From an uncultured Bulleidia sp. (lineage in GTDB: Bacteria; Bacillota_I; Bacilli_A; Erysipelotrichales; Erysipelotrichaceae), in NCBI GenBank assembly GCA_934754415.1, contig CAKVIS010000009.1, positions 1 through 51,369 on the forward strand: 51,369 nucleotides of DNA, given 5' to 3'. Under the pieces are notes generated by a model. That model searched no databases. It was not told where the DNA came from and saw nothing but the letters and a program-made list of their open reading frames with translations. Below, one piece after another: positions 42,813 to 51,238 of this stretch; the stretch's first letter is position 1; each line of letters starts with the position of its first letter. A program made the translations under genes and the position numbers.

Positions 42813-43964
42813 TTATAATCCCATTCCTTTCCATACTTTCAGTATTTCTTCAAGAGAGTTTGTAAAAGACCCCTGTACAAGTTCCTTACTTCCTCCCCCT
42901 TTTCCCTGCAATGTTTTCTTTAACAACGCATCTGTTTCTCTTACATCTTTTGTCAGTGACATCAGCACATATGCCGTACTATGTTCTTCCTGTTGCAGAA
43001 TCAAAGCCATATCCACTTTCTTCAGTAACTCTTTAGCAAAATAACGCATCTGTTCTCTTGTGCTGCCTTCACTGACATAGACATACGCACTTCCCGGTTG
43101 CAGGTTTTCACATTCTTTTAAAAACTGCTGTGTACGTATGGTCTGTATCTGTTTCAGCAAGGCTTCATTTCTTTCAAGCAGTTCCTGCACATAGGAAGAG
43201 GTTTCTAAAGAAGGTGCACTTAACATCCTGGAAATCTTTTCATTTTCTGCATGCAGTTTCTCCAAGTACTCCATGGCCTTTCTTCCAAAGACAAGCTCCA
43301 GTCTTACTCCCTGCTTATGTTTTTTCACAGAAAGCACTTTACATACGCCAATCTCACCTGTGGCTTTTACATGTGTGCCGCAACACGCACATACATCCAC
43401 CTCAGGAATGGTAATAATTCTTACCTGCCCTTTCAGTTCTTTTTTGGAACGATACTCTATCTGTTCCAGCTCGCTTTTGGAAGGATAGTCTGTAAGTATC
43501 GGCACATTCTTATATATGTACGCATTGACTTTCTGTTCAACCTCTTCTGCCTGTATTTCATTTAAAGGGCCGTTAAAGTCAATCTGTATGACATCAGACA
43601 TATGAAATCCCACATTATCGTAACCATACATTTTATGCACGATTCCGGAAAACATATGTTCTCCGCTATGTGCCTGCATCAGATCAAACCGATGTGTCCA
43701 GTCGATACATTGCTTCACAGTTTCTCCTTGCTTCAAAGGCTGTTTTGTATACTGCACCACCACACCGTTTTCTCTTTGTACGTCTTCTACTTTTATACCA
43801 TTTAAAGTACCCGTATCCGCAGGCTGCCCACCGCCTTCGGGATAAAAGATGGTATCCTCAAGGAGGATTGCATACCCTGTTTCTGTTTTTCTGCACTCCT
43901 TCACTGTACTTATATACTCCGTACAATAGGCATCCTGATAAAATCGTTCCTGAAATTCTCGCAT
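42813..43964 (-). CDS. Alanyl-tRNA editing protein (AlaX-L type)
   Basis: 383 residues from the ATG at 43964 (ACGGAGGAG ribosome site). It is a stand-alone version of the editing half of alanyl-tRNA synthetase. FYPEGGGQPADTG is the N-terminal block. The zinc ligands are HSGEH (HxxxH) and CACCGTHVKATGEIG (CxxxH). A C-terminal region of about 130 residues resembles the DHHA1/C-Ala domain. It hydrolyses tRNA-Ala wrongly charged with serine or glycine. The frame start at 43994 lies upstream of the ribosome site and is rejected. Confidence 0.9.
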   Translation of the reverse strand: MREFQERFYQDAYCTEYISTVKECRKTETGYAILLEDTIFYPEGGGQPADTGTLNGIKVEDVQRENGVVVQYTKQPLKQGETVKQCIDWTHRFDLMQAHSGEHMFSGIVHKMYGYDNVGFHMSDVIQIDFNGPLNEIQAEEVEQKVNAYIYKNVPILTDYPSKSELEQIEYRSKKELKGQVRIITIPEVDVCACCGTHVKATGEIGVCKVLSVKKHKQGVRLELVFGRKAMEYLEKLHAENEKISRMLSAPSLETSSYVQELLERNEALLKQIQTIRTQQFLKECENLQPGSAYVYVSEGSTREQMRYFAKELLKKVDMALILQQEEHSTAYVLMSLTKDVRETDALLKKTLQGKGGGSKELVQGSFTNSLEEILKVWKGMGL

Positions 43965-44010
43965 AACTCCTCCGTGCTTTCCTGACCATCTCATTGTACA
44001 ATATTGCAGT

Positions 44011-44319
44011 ATGATTGGTGTAGATATTGTGGAAATAGAGCAGATTCGTTTATCTTCCTCTTTTGTGAGCTATATTTTAACAGCAGAAGAACAGGAAGAA
44101 TATAACGCTCTGCCTGCAGAAAAACAGAAAAAAGAATATCTTGCAGGAAGATTTGCGTCTAAAGAAGCTATCTTTAAAGCAACACAGGACATAAACTATT
44201 TAGACTATGCCATATTGCACGGTTCCAATGGTGCCCCATATGTTTTAAACCATCCTGAAATACAGATTTCCATCTCTCACAGTCGTACCATCGCCATTGC
44301 ATTTGTAGAGGTTTTATGA
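44011..44319 (+). CDS. acpS: Holo-[acyl-carrier-protein] synthase
   Basis: 102 residues, slightly shorter than average. The start MIGVDIVEI has the metal-ligand Asp, and RFASKEAIFKA has the Glu and Lys of the active site; ISHSRTIAIAFV closes the domain. It moves phosphopantetheine from CoA onto acyl carrier protein. A TGTACAAT box ends 8 nt before the ATG and no ribosome site is visible, so the mRNA may be nearly leaderless. The stop overlaps the azlC start as ATGA. Confidence 0.92.
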   Translation: MIGVDIVEIEQIRLSSSFVSYILTAEEQEEYNALPAEKQKKEYLAGRFASKEAIFKATQDINYLDYAILHGSNGAPYVLNHPEIQISISHSRTIAIAFVEVL

Positions 44320-45020
44320 AACAAAAGTATTTTTCAAAAGGCATCAAAGACGGCACTCCTATTGCCTTAGGATATTTTGCCGTTTCTTTTTCTCTGGGTA
44401 TCGCCATGAAAAAAGCAGATATGACTGCTTTTCAGGGCTTCCTGATATCTCTTGTCAACCTTGCCAGTGCCGGAGAATATGCAGACCTGCAGGTCATCTT
44501 ATCCAACGGCACATATCTGGAAATGGCTATTGCCACGCTTGTAGCCAATGCCAGATATGTCCTGATGAGTACTGCATTATCTCAGCGCATTTCTTCTTCC
44601 ACTTCCCTGCTTCACAGAATGACAATCGGGTATGGTATTACAGATGAAATCTTTGGTATTGCCATTTCTGAAGAAGGAGACATTCATCCTGCTTATATTT
44701 ACGGAGCTTTATGTATTGCAGTACCTGCATGGGCTGTTGGAACCGCCCTGGGGATTGTGACAGGCAATATCCTGCCCGCCTTACTTGTTAACGCCTTATC
44801 TGTTGCTCTGTATGGCATGTTTCTGGCAATTATTGTACCACCATGCAAAAAAGACAAATACGTCTTACTAGCTATCCTCATCTCCTTTACAGCAAGTGCC
44901 TTATGTACGTATTTTACAAAGATACCTTCCGGCACAAGAACCATTCTTCTGACAGTAGTCATTGCAGGCATCTTTGCTTTTCTGTTTCCACACAAGGAAA
45001 AGGAGAACACCCATGCATAA
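44316..45020 (+). CDS. azlC: AzlC-type branched-chain amino acid exporter, large subunit
   Basis: 234 residues with several membrane helices. The start GIKDGTPIALGYFAVSFSLGI and the block ARYVLMSTALSQRI are AzlC hallmarks. With AzlD it exports branched-chain amino acids. It is coupled to acpS by a 4-bp ATGA overlap and overlaps azlD by 8 bp. Confidence 0.92.
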   Translation: MKQKYFSKGIKDGTPIALGYFAVSFSLGIAMKKADMTAFQGFLISLVNLASAGEYADLQVILSNGTYLEMAIATLVANARYVLMSTALSQRISSSTSLLHRMTIGYGITDEIFGIAISEEGDIHPAYIYGALCIAVPAWAVGTALGIVTGNILPALLVNALSVALYGMFLAIIVPPCKKDKYVLLAILISFTASALCTYFTKIPSGTRTILLTVVIAGIFAFLFPHKEKENTHA

Positions 45021-45318
45021 TATCTATATCTATATTCTGGTATCTGGACTTGTCTCCTATCTTATCCGTGTTATTCCCTTAACCATCTTCAGAAAACCCA
45101 TCACCAATACCTTTATCAAAAGCTTCTTATATTATGTTCCCTATGTCACCCTGGCAGTGATGACATTCCCTGCCATCTTACAGGATGCAACTACGCCATT
45201 AGCAGGAGCACTTGCCCTGATTGCAGGGATTATACTGTCTTACAGAGAACATTCTTTGATCACTGTATCCGTTGCCTGTTGTGCAATTGTCTTATTATGT
45301 ACTATATTTATTAAGTAA
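45013..45318 (+). CDS. azlD: AzlD-type branched-chain amino acid exporter, small subunit
   Basis: 101 residues from the ATG at 45013, preceded by AAGGAG inside azlC. Four likely membrane helices are present, with the conserved VSYLIRVIPLTIF block near the N-terminus and YVPYVTLAVMTFPAIL after it. It partners AzlC. The longer frame from 44962 would start upstream of the ribosome site. Confidence 0.9.
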   Translation: MHNIYIYILVSGLVSYLIRVIPLTIFRKPITNTFIKSFLYYVPYVTLAVMTFPAILQDATTPLAGALALIAGIILSYREHSLITVSVACCAIVLLCTIFIK

Positions 45319-45330
45319 ACGGAGGAAACC

Positions 45331-45840
45331 ATGCCAAACTTTTTAGAGCCTACCTTTGAAGAATTACAGTATCACCAGAAGTTTTTAAAAAGCAGAAAAA
45401 CCATGGCTTTTCACCATGGCACCAAAGAGTTTCCAAAAGAAGAATGGAAAAGCTTCTATCAGACATGGGTCAAGGACAACGCAGACAGAGAGTATAAATT
45501 AGTCTTCTGTCCGGGGTGTCAGGACTTTGTCGGAGAAATGTTTCTGGAAAAAGTAAGTGATGATACATTGAAAGCTTACTTTCTTGTAAAGTATGAACAT
45601 AGAAATGAAGGTTATGGGCAGACAATACTGGAACGCATTGTTGCTCATGCAAAACAAAATCATTATGCCTATATTCTTATCCGGACCTATGCGGATAATC
45701 CCGGCATTACTTTCCTTACAAAAAGAGGTTTCTTTATCAAAGAAACCAGCGACAATATCAGTACATTAAAACTGATTCTGAAAGACTCTCATCTGGATGA
45801 AGCCTGTTCTACATGTAAATGTGACAAGACTCAGCATTAG
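45331..45840 (+). CDS. GNAT-family acetyltransferase
   Basis: 169 residues. The central GNAT core has the acetyl-CoA loop (HRNEGYGQTIL, a variant of RxxGxG/A) and the last strand GITFLTKRGFFI. The N-terminal third (about 1-55) is extra, and the C-terminus ends with a cysteine-containing tail (CSTCKC). The substrate is unknown. A CGGAGG ribosome site precedes the ATG, 12 nt after azlD, so it is probably the last gene of the acpS-azlCD operon. Its 3' end overlaps the convergent PAP2 gene by 32 bp. Confidence 0.8.
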   Translation: MPNFLEPTFEELQYHQKFLKSRKTMAFHHGTKEFPKEEWKSFYQTWVKDNADREYKLVFCPGCQDFVGEMFLEKVSDDTLKAYFLVKYEHRNEGYGQTILERIVAHAKQNHYAYILIRTYADNPGITFLTKRGFFIKETSDNISTLKLILKDSHLDEACSTCKCDKTQH

Positions 45841-46456
45841 AGTCTTGTTTTTTTGTATACAGCAATACCACAACCGCCACAAGAATACCGCCAAATACAT
45901 CAATGACTGAATGTTGTTTCAACATCACTGTAGACACAAGGATACCTGCACAAAGAAAATGAGAAATCCATGTTAAGTAACTATTTTTCTTTGTCGTATG
46001 ACATAAGGCATGATCCAGAAGAATACTGACAAACACATGGATACTTGGACAGACATTATTTGGAGGATCCGTTGCCCATAAGTGTTCCATACCCTTTGAA
46101 AGAATTCCACCATCCAGTATCACTTTACTTCTTACATCTGTCCCATTGGGAAACAGTATATACACTAACAAGGTTACCATCATGGGAATACCCAGACGTT
46201 TCATAAGTGAAATCACACTTTTTTCAGATTCATGCAGAACATAATACATAATCGTAAAGGCAATATATGGAAACCACATAATATACAGCACTAAGAAATA
46301 TTTACAATACGGAATCAGATCATCCAGTGCACAATGCATGATCCATTTTGGTTCTGTGATAACATGTTCCACAAGAAAGAAGCAGGAAAGGTATACTATC
46401 CAGTACAGAATAATTCCGAAAACCAGTTTTTTCCTTTCCTTTATCTTTTTCAGCAT
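45809..46456 (-). CDS. PAP2-family membrane phosphatase
   Basis: 215 residues with five or six membrane helices. CPSIHV holds the middle PAP2 motif with its His, and KQHSVIDVFGG holds the last motif with the nucleophile His. Substrates may be undecaprenyl pyrophosphate or phosphatidic acid. The gene starts 6 nt after an extended -10 box with no ribosome site. It converges on the GNAT gene with a 32-bp overlap. Confidence 0.85.
   Translation of the reverse strand: MLKKIKERKKLVFGIILYWIVYLSCFFLVEHVITEPKWIMHCALDDLIPYCKYFLVLYIMWFPYIAFTIMYYVLHESEKSVISLMKRLGIPMMVTLLVYILFPNGTDVRSKVILDGGILSKGMEHLWATDPPNNVCPSIHVFVSILLDHALCHTTKKNSYLTWISHFLCAGILVSTVMLKQHSVIDVFGGILVAVVVLLYTKKQDSNAESCHIYM
45825..45854 (+). 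terminator. Intrinsic terminator after the GNAT gene
   Basis: CAAGACTC (45825-45832) pairs with GAGTCTTG (45840-45847), then T7. Confidence 0.85.
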
Positions 46457-46462
46457 GCCTGT

Positions 46463-46471
46463 ATCTTAGCA
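46463..46471 (-). promoter_or_regulatory. Extended -10 promoter of the PAP2 gene, probably leaderless
   Basis: On the minus strand TGC-TAAGAT is followed by 6 nt (acaggc) and the ATG at 46456. Confidence 0.6.
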
Positions 46472-46491
46472 CCAAATTTTCCGGATAAGTA

Positions 46492-46519
46492 TTGACAATC
46501 TTCAAAGAATGTTTAAGAT
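46492..46519 (+). promoter_or_regulatory. tRNA-Pro promoter
   Basis: TTGACA (46492-46497) and TAAGAT (46514-46519) are 16 bp apart. Transcription would start a few bases before the tRNA at 46533. Confidence 0.75.
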
Positions 46520-46532
46520 TATTTTTGCTTAT

Positions 46533-46606
<74 letters not shown>

Positions 46607-46639
46607 CTTTTTACTTTTCACACAACGATCACACTGATC

Positions 46640-46648
46640 TGATATTCT
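46640..46648 (+). promoter_or_regulatory. Extended -10 promoter of the vanZ-like gene, probably leaderless
   Basis: TGA-TATTCT is followed by 6 nt (ataaac) and the ATG at 46655. No Shine-Dalgarno is present. Confidence 0.6.
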
Positions 46649-46654
46649 ATAAAC

Positions 46655-47134
46655 ATGCTGAAATTAATTACTCTGATAGACTGCGTTGGGTTAGGTGTTT
46701 TGTACTGGCTGTTTTTTCACAGACAGTTCAGACACACGGACACAAAAACACTTTTCACACGCACCCTGTTTTATTTATATATTTGTGTGGTGATATACTT
46801 CACACTGTTGCCTCTGATTCCCACTTTTGACGCTCCAAACTATAACCTGATTCCTTTCAGAGATGTCATTTATGCTTTTGGAGACTATGACAGGCAGATT
46901 ATGTACAACATTCTGTTATTTATGCCTTTTGGTTTCTTACTGCCATGTGTATTTCCAAATCTGCGTAAAGAAGTCATACTTGCAGGATTTTTATGTTCTT
47001 TATGTATCGAGATATCCCAGCCATGGATCACCATCAACAGAGTCTGCGATATCACAGATCTTATCACCAATACTTTAGGCACATGTCTTGGCTACATCCT
47101 GTTCCTTATGTTCAAAAAAGGCGTTCAGAAATGA
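46655..47134 (+). CDS. VanZ-family membrane protein
   Basis: 159 residues with four likely membrane helices. The VanZ signature is seen as YNLIPFRDV, NILLFMPFGFLLP, CIEISQ and CDITDLITNTLGTCLGY. VanZ itself gives low-level teicoplanin resistance, but most chromosomal VanZ-like proteins have unknown roles in envelope biology. It is a single-gene unit with its own -10 box and a shared terminator with the convergent kinase gene. Confidence 0.85.
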   Translation: MLKLITLIDCVGLGVLYWLFFHRQFRHTDTKTLFTRTLFYLYICVVIYFTLLPLIPTFDAPNYNLIPFRDVIYAFGDYDRQIMYNILLFMPFGFLLPCVFPNLRKEVILAGFLCSLCIEISQPWITINRVCDITDLITNTLGTCLGYILFLMFKKGVQK

Positions 47135-47143
47135 ACGTCTTTT
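47116..47143. terminator. Bidirectional terminator between vanZ-like and kinase genes
   Basis: AAAAGGCGTTC (47116-47126) pairs with GAACGTCTTTT (47133-47143), one G-U/mismatch, 6-nt loop, with A- and T-runs on the two sides. Confidence 0.75.
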
Positions 47144-48782
47144 ACTTTACAAGTATACTTCCACCGATAAATTCTCTGATAAGAGAATTATTCACAATAC
47201 AGCTGTCGTCTGGAATTTCCTTAAAAAACTTCAGGAAATCCAGCATTCTCTGTGCTTCACAATACACCTCGCTGTCTGAAGGTATTTCCTCCAGTAACGG
47301 CTTTGCATATTTTTTTAACACAGACAATTCATAAACACAGGAGGAGTTGAAGAACATATCTGCACTGTAACTGTATGGGAAGATGTAGGCATCTTCTCCT
47401 CTTCTTACAGAAGACCAGTCTTTTAAGGTTTCTTCTGCGGATTTATTACGTGTTCTTTCATCACGCACAATTCTTCTTAACATACGGGCATCTGTAGTAG
47501 GAATACGATGATGTCTGTCTATATTTAAAGAAGTTAAAGGAGAAATATAAATTCTGTATTTCTGCTCATCCGGAATACCTGCACTCATTTTCGGATTCAG
47601 TCCATGAATGCCTTCAATCACTACAGGCTGGGTATTATCGATAGATACTTCCCTGTCTCCGTATTTCTTCACGCCTTCCACAAAGTCAAACGTTGGAAGA
47701 TGTACTTTTTCACCTGCCAGAAGGGCATTCATCTGTGTAAAGAATAATGGAAGATCCACTGCCTCCAGACTTTCAAAATCCAGATTTCCTTTTTCATCCG
47801 GCACCATATCTTTTCTGTCTTTAAAATAATCATCTGTGCCAAGATATAACGGTTTTAACCCAACCACCTGTAACTGTATACAGAGCCTTTTGGCAAAACT
47901 TGTTTTCCCGCTGGAAGAAGGTCCTGCAATCAGAATAATACGTTTTTTATTCTTTTTAATACTCTCGGCAATCTGTGCAATCTTTTTCTCATGCAATGCT
48001 TCCTGGACCATGATGATATTCTCATATTCTTTTTTCATACGTTCGTTCAGTTCTACCGCATAAGAAATATGCAGAATATTTTCCCATTGTGTTTCTTCAG
48101 AAAAGGCATCATATAACAGTTCCTGTGATTCAAATGCAGGCACATGCAACGGATCTGTAGGATGAGGGAATCTCAGAATAATACCGTTTCTGTATCTTTT
48201 CAGCTCAAACAAAGACAAATATCCTGTTGATGGTAGTAAATGCAGATAGAAAATATCTTCTTCATCATCCAATGTACACATCTTAGCTTCATCAATAGAC
48301 TCTGTACTTTGTACCACTCTGAGTCTTTTTCTGCCTTTAAGATACTGCATCATTTCTTTTCTGGAATAGCTCTTTTCCCCAATTGGCAGATTCTTTTCTA
48401 CAAGAGAGTGCATCATCTTTTCTATCTCTTCCACTTTTTCCTGCGTAAGAGAAGCTGTAATCGTTGTAAACAGTCCCTTGCTCAAAGAGTTTAAAATGGT
48501 CACATGTGCACTTTCTCCAAGCACCTTATGGACCCCACAGATATATAACAATGTCAAAGAGGCCTGATAAGACATATTGGCATAGTTATCCTGTATATCC
48601 AGCAAATCTATTCTTCCTTCTTCCTGCAGTGTACTGTCCAGCCTTTGATTGACATTACTGATACGACAGGAAAGCACAGGATATTTCACAGGTACTTCAG
48701 GCAGAATTTCTTCTACTGTACAGCCTTGTTTCACTTCTAATTCTTTTTGTAATTCATTATGATAATACACTTGCGCTTTCAT
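47142..48782 (-). CDS. TGS-domain uridine-kinase-like nucleoside kinase
   Basis: 546 residues. An N-terminal TGS-like ubiquitin fold (about 1-65) and a threonyl-tRNA-synthetase-like second additional domain (about 70-240) are followed by a uridine kinase/phosphoribulokinase domain. Walker A is IAGPSSSGKTSFAKRL near residue 283, then LGTDDYFKDR and the Walker B-like VVIEGIHGLNP. This fusion is known in Bacillota and Thermotoga, where members act as nucleoside kinases. The role of the tRNA-synthetase-like part is unknown. It starts 6 nt after the ppk stop. Confidence 0.88.
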   Translation of the reverse strand: MKAQVYYHNELQKELEVKQGCTVEEILPEVPVKYPVLSCRISNVNQRLDSTLQEEGRIDLLDIQDNYANMSYQASLTLLYICGVHKVLGESAHVTILNSLSKGLFTTITASLTQEKVEEIEKMMHSLVEKNLPIGEKSYSRKEMMQYLKGRKRLRVVQSTESIDEAKMCTLDDEEDIFYLHLLPSTGYLSLFELKRYRNGIILRFPHPTDPLHVPAFESQELLYDAFSEETQWENILHISYAVELNERMKKEYENIIMVQEALHEKKIAQIAESIKKNKKRIILIAGPSSSGKTSFAKRLCIQLQVVGLKPLYLGTDDYFKDRKDMVPDEKGNLDFESLEAVDLPLFFTQMNALLAGEKVHLPTFDFVEGVKKYGDREVSIDNTQPVVIEGIHGLNPKMSAGIPDEQKYRIYISPLTSLNIDRHHRIPTTDARMLRRIVRDERTRNKSAEETLKDWSSVRRGEDAYIFPYSYSADMFFNSSCVYELSVLKKYAKPLLEEIPSDSEVYCEAQRMLDFLKFFKEIPDDSCIVNNSLIREFIGGSILVK

Positions 48783-48788
48783 ACAATC

Positions 48789-50912
48789 TTACTTTTTCAC
48801 TTTTGTCTGAAACACAACGTTTTTATGTGTTCCTTTCTGAGATGATCTTTTCTTCTTCTCACCGGCACTCTGTGTCAGTTTCATCATCTCTTCCTGTGAA
48901 TTGATTTTTTCTCCTTCTGATGGAATTTTCGTATATCTTCCTGTAGAAGACATCATTCTGGCTTTCACAGTATCTTTCAGACAAAGGTCAATGTAGGCAT
49001 GAATTCTTTCACGAATTTCAGAATCCAGTACAGGAGTCGCAATTTCTACTCTTCTTTCTGTATTTCTGGTCATGAAATCAGCAGAGGAAATATACATCTT
49101 TTCCTTATCCCCTTTACCAAATACATAAATACGGGAATGTTCAAGATATCTTCCTACGATACTGCGAATATGCAGATTTTCTGTTTTTCCTTCTATACCC
49201 GGTAACAGACAGCTGATACCGCGTATAATCATTTCCACATGCACTCCTGCCTGACTTGCACGGATCAAAGCCTGCATGATTTCTTCATCACTCATGCCAT
49301 TGATCTTCACAAAGATATAGCCATCTTCTTTTTTCTTTGTTTCCTGGGAAATGTATTTTAAAATAGCAGGTTTTAAATCTTTAGGTGCTACTAAAAGCTT
49401 CTTATATTTACCTTCCAGATTGCCAATCATCATATTCTGGAAGAAATGAATACTGTCTTCAATAATCTCTTCTTCACTGGTTAATATAGCAAGATCAGTA
49501 TACTGTTTTGCAGTATTTTCATTGAAATTACCTGTCGCAAGACAAACCACATGACTTAAAGTACCGTGGTCATTCTTGGAAATCAGACAGATTTTGGAAT
49601 GTACTTTATAGTGTTCATAACCATAGAATACTGTACATCCTGCTTCCTCCAGTTTTTCGGAATAGTCAATATTATTCTGTTCGTCAAATCTTGCCTTTAA
49701 CTCAATCAGTACATCTACTTCCTTACCATTTTCTGCAGCCTGACACAAATATTCCACAAGACGTGCATGAGAGGCAAGTCTGTAAATGGTAATCTTAATG
49801 GATACTACCTGTGGATCATTGGCAGCTTCTTTCACAAGATTGACAAAAGGAGCCATGGATTCATATGGGTATTCCAGTAAGACATCTTTTTTCTGAATCT
49901 GGGAAAACAGATGATGTCTGTAATTTAATGCAGGGGATAACTGAGGTTCATATGACGGAAACAACAATCTTTCCTGTGCCTGCTCTGTTAACAGTTTACC
50001 TAGTCCAAAGGCATATTTCATATTAAAAGGAGAATTCACAATGAATACCATCTGCTTGGTAATATTCAGATGTTTCACAAGATACTTATCCAGTTCTCTG
50101 GATGGTTTTTCAGACAGTGCAATACGTGTGATATTCATCTTTCTTCTTTCTTTGATGACTTTCATCATCTTTTCACGATAATCATGAATATCATCAAAAG
50201 CTTCATCTTCAGGATCTACATAGGCACTTCTGGAAATTTTCATTTTCAGCACTTCTGTCATATCCGCATCTTTAAAAAGAGACGGCACAAAGTACTGTAT
50301 CACATCTTCCATATGTACAAATCTGAAAGAATTCTCATCAGGCAATACAATGATGTCATTCAGACTTGGAGGTACTCCAACGAACCCAAATACACCATGT
50401 TTCTTAATCTTCAGGACCGCACAGATGTATGTCACCCCTGTCAAAAGATTAGGAAACGGATGATGCACATCTACAATATGCGGTGTCAGTACCGGCTGGA
50501 TACGTGTTTTAAAGTATTTCTGAAGATATTTAATCTCCGCTTTTGTACAGTTCTCCACATCCAGATCATAGATATTCTCTTTTATAAGACTCTTACGAAT
50601 ATCCTTATAAATAGTATCCCTTTTCTTACAGCCCCTTTTAGCCACAGGATATATCGCATCCAGCTGTCCTTTGGCAGTTAAACCTGACTTATTATCCACT
50701 TTATCAAACTTAGCTTTTTTCAGGTCGTACAGACTTCCCACTCTGACCCTGAAGAATTCTGTAAGATTAGATGTATAAATACTGACAAACTTCAGTCTTT
50801 CCAGTAAAGGTACTGATGTATCCTTTGCTTCATTTAACACTCTGTCATCGAATCTGAGCCATGAAATCTCTCTGTTCTGTAAACAACCTTCTTCATATAG
50901 TCTTTCAATCAT
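48789..50912 (-). CDS. ppk1: Polyphosphate kinase 1
   Basis: 707 residues from the ATG at 50912, chosen for its GAGGTGA ribosome site 6 nt upstream. The N-terminal REISWLRFDDRVLNEA block, the phosphorylated histidine in YKVHSKICLI, and the second histidine in LEHSRIYVF are all present, as are the two PLD-like catalytic domains. It makes long-chain polyphosphate from ATP at the membrane. The C-terminal 35 residues are lysine- and serine-rich. It lies upstream of the TGS-kinase in a tight two-gene operon. Confidence 0.94.
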   Translation of the reverse strand: MIERLYEEGCLQNREISWLRFDDRVLNEAKDTSVPLLERLKFVSIYTSNLTEFFRVRVGSLYDLKKAKFDKVDNKSGLTAKGQLDAIYPVAKRGCKKRDTIYKDIRKSLIKENIYDLDVENCTKAEIKYLQKYFKTRIQPVLTPHIVDVHHPFPNLLTGVTYICAVLKIKKHGVFGFVGVPPSLNDIIVLPDENSFRFVHMEDVIQYFVPSLFKDADMTEVLKMKISRSAYVDPEDEAFDDIHDYREKMMKVIKERRKMNITRIALSEKPSRELDKYLVKHLNITKQMVFIVNSPFNMKYAFGLGKLLTEQAQERLLFPSYEPQLSPALNYRHHLFSQIQKKDVLLEYPYESMAPFVNLVKEAANDPQVVSIKITIYRLASHARLVEYLCQAAENGKEVDVLIELKARFDEQNNIDYSEKLEEAGCTVFYGYEHYKVHSKICLISKNDHGTLSHVVCLATGNFNENTAKQYTDLAILTSEEEIIEDSIHFFQNMMIGNLEGKYKKLLVAPKDLKPAILKYISQETKKKEDGYIFVKINGMSDEEIMQALIRASQAGVHVEMIIRGISCLLPGIEGKTENLHIRSIVGRYLEHSRIYVFGKGDKEKMYISSADFMTRNTERRVEIATPVLDSEIRERIHAYIDLCLKDTVKARMMSSTGRYTKIPSEGEKINSQEEMMKLTQSAGEKKKRSSQKGTHKNVVFQTKVKK

Positions 50913-50928
50913 GCAAGTCACCTCGATT

Positions 50929-51238
50929 CTAATCTACACTGATACTGTTAAGTTTCTGTAAACTTCTGTTTAAATCCTGCACATATCTCATAACCTTTAA
51001 AGGAATATGACAATATCCGTCCGGATGTTTCTGAAGATAGGACTGATGATACTGTTCTGCGGTATAAAACACACGTAACGGTTCACACTCCACATAAAAG
51101 GCATCATAGTTACCCCTCACAGAATCCATATAGGTATGTATTTTTTCACCATCCTGCAGATAATACACGCCTGTCTGGTATTGTCTTCTTATATCTTCCA
51201 TCTGTCTTTGATACTGTGAAGGATCAATACAGTCAACT
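50929..51238 (-). pseudogene. msrA: msrA 3' fragment cut by a mobile-element end
   Basis: About 99 residues match the C-terminal half of peptide methionine sulfoxide reductase A: IDPSQYQRQ, RRQYQTGVYY, a Phe-Tyr-x-AEQYHQSYL block and PDGYCHI. The N-terminal half with the catalytic GCFWG is missing. The frame's first residues (MTFRSWVV) come from the mobile-element end, not from msrA. The gene is therefore broken, unless an intact copy lies elsewhere. It ends 16 nt before the ppk1 start on the same strand. Confidence 0.8.
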
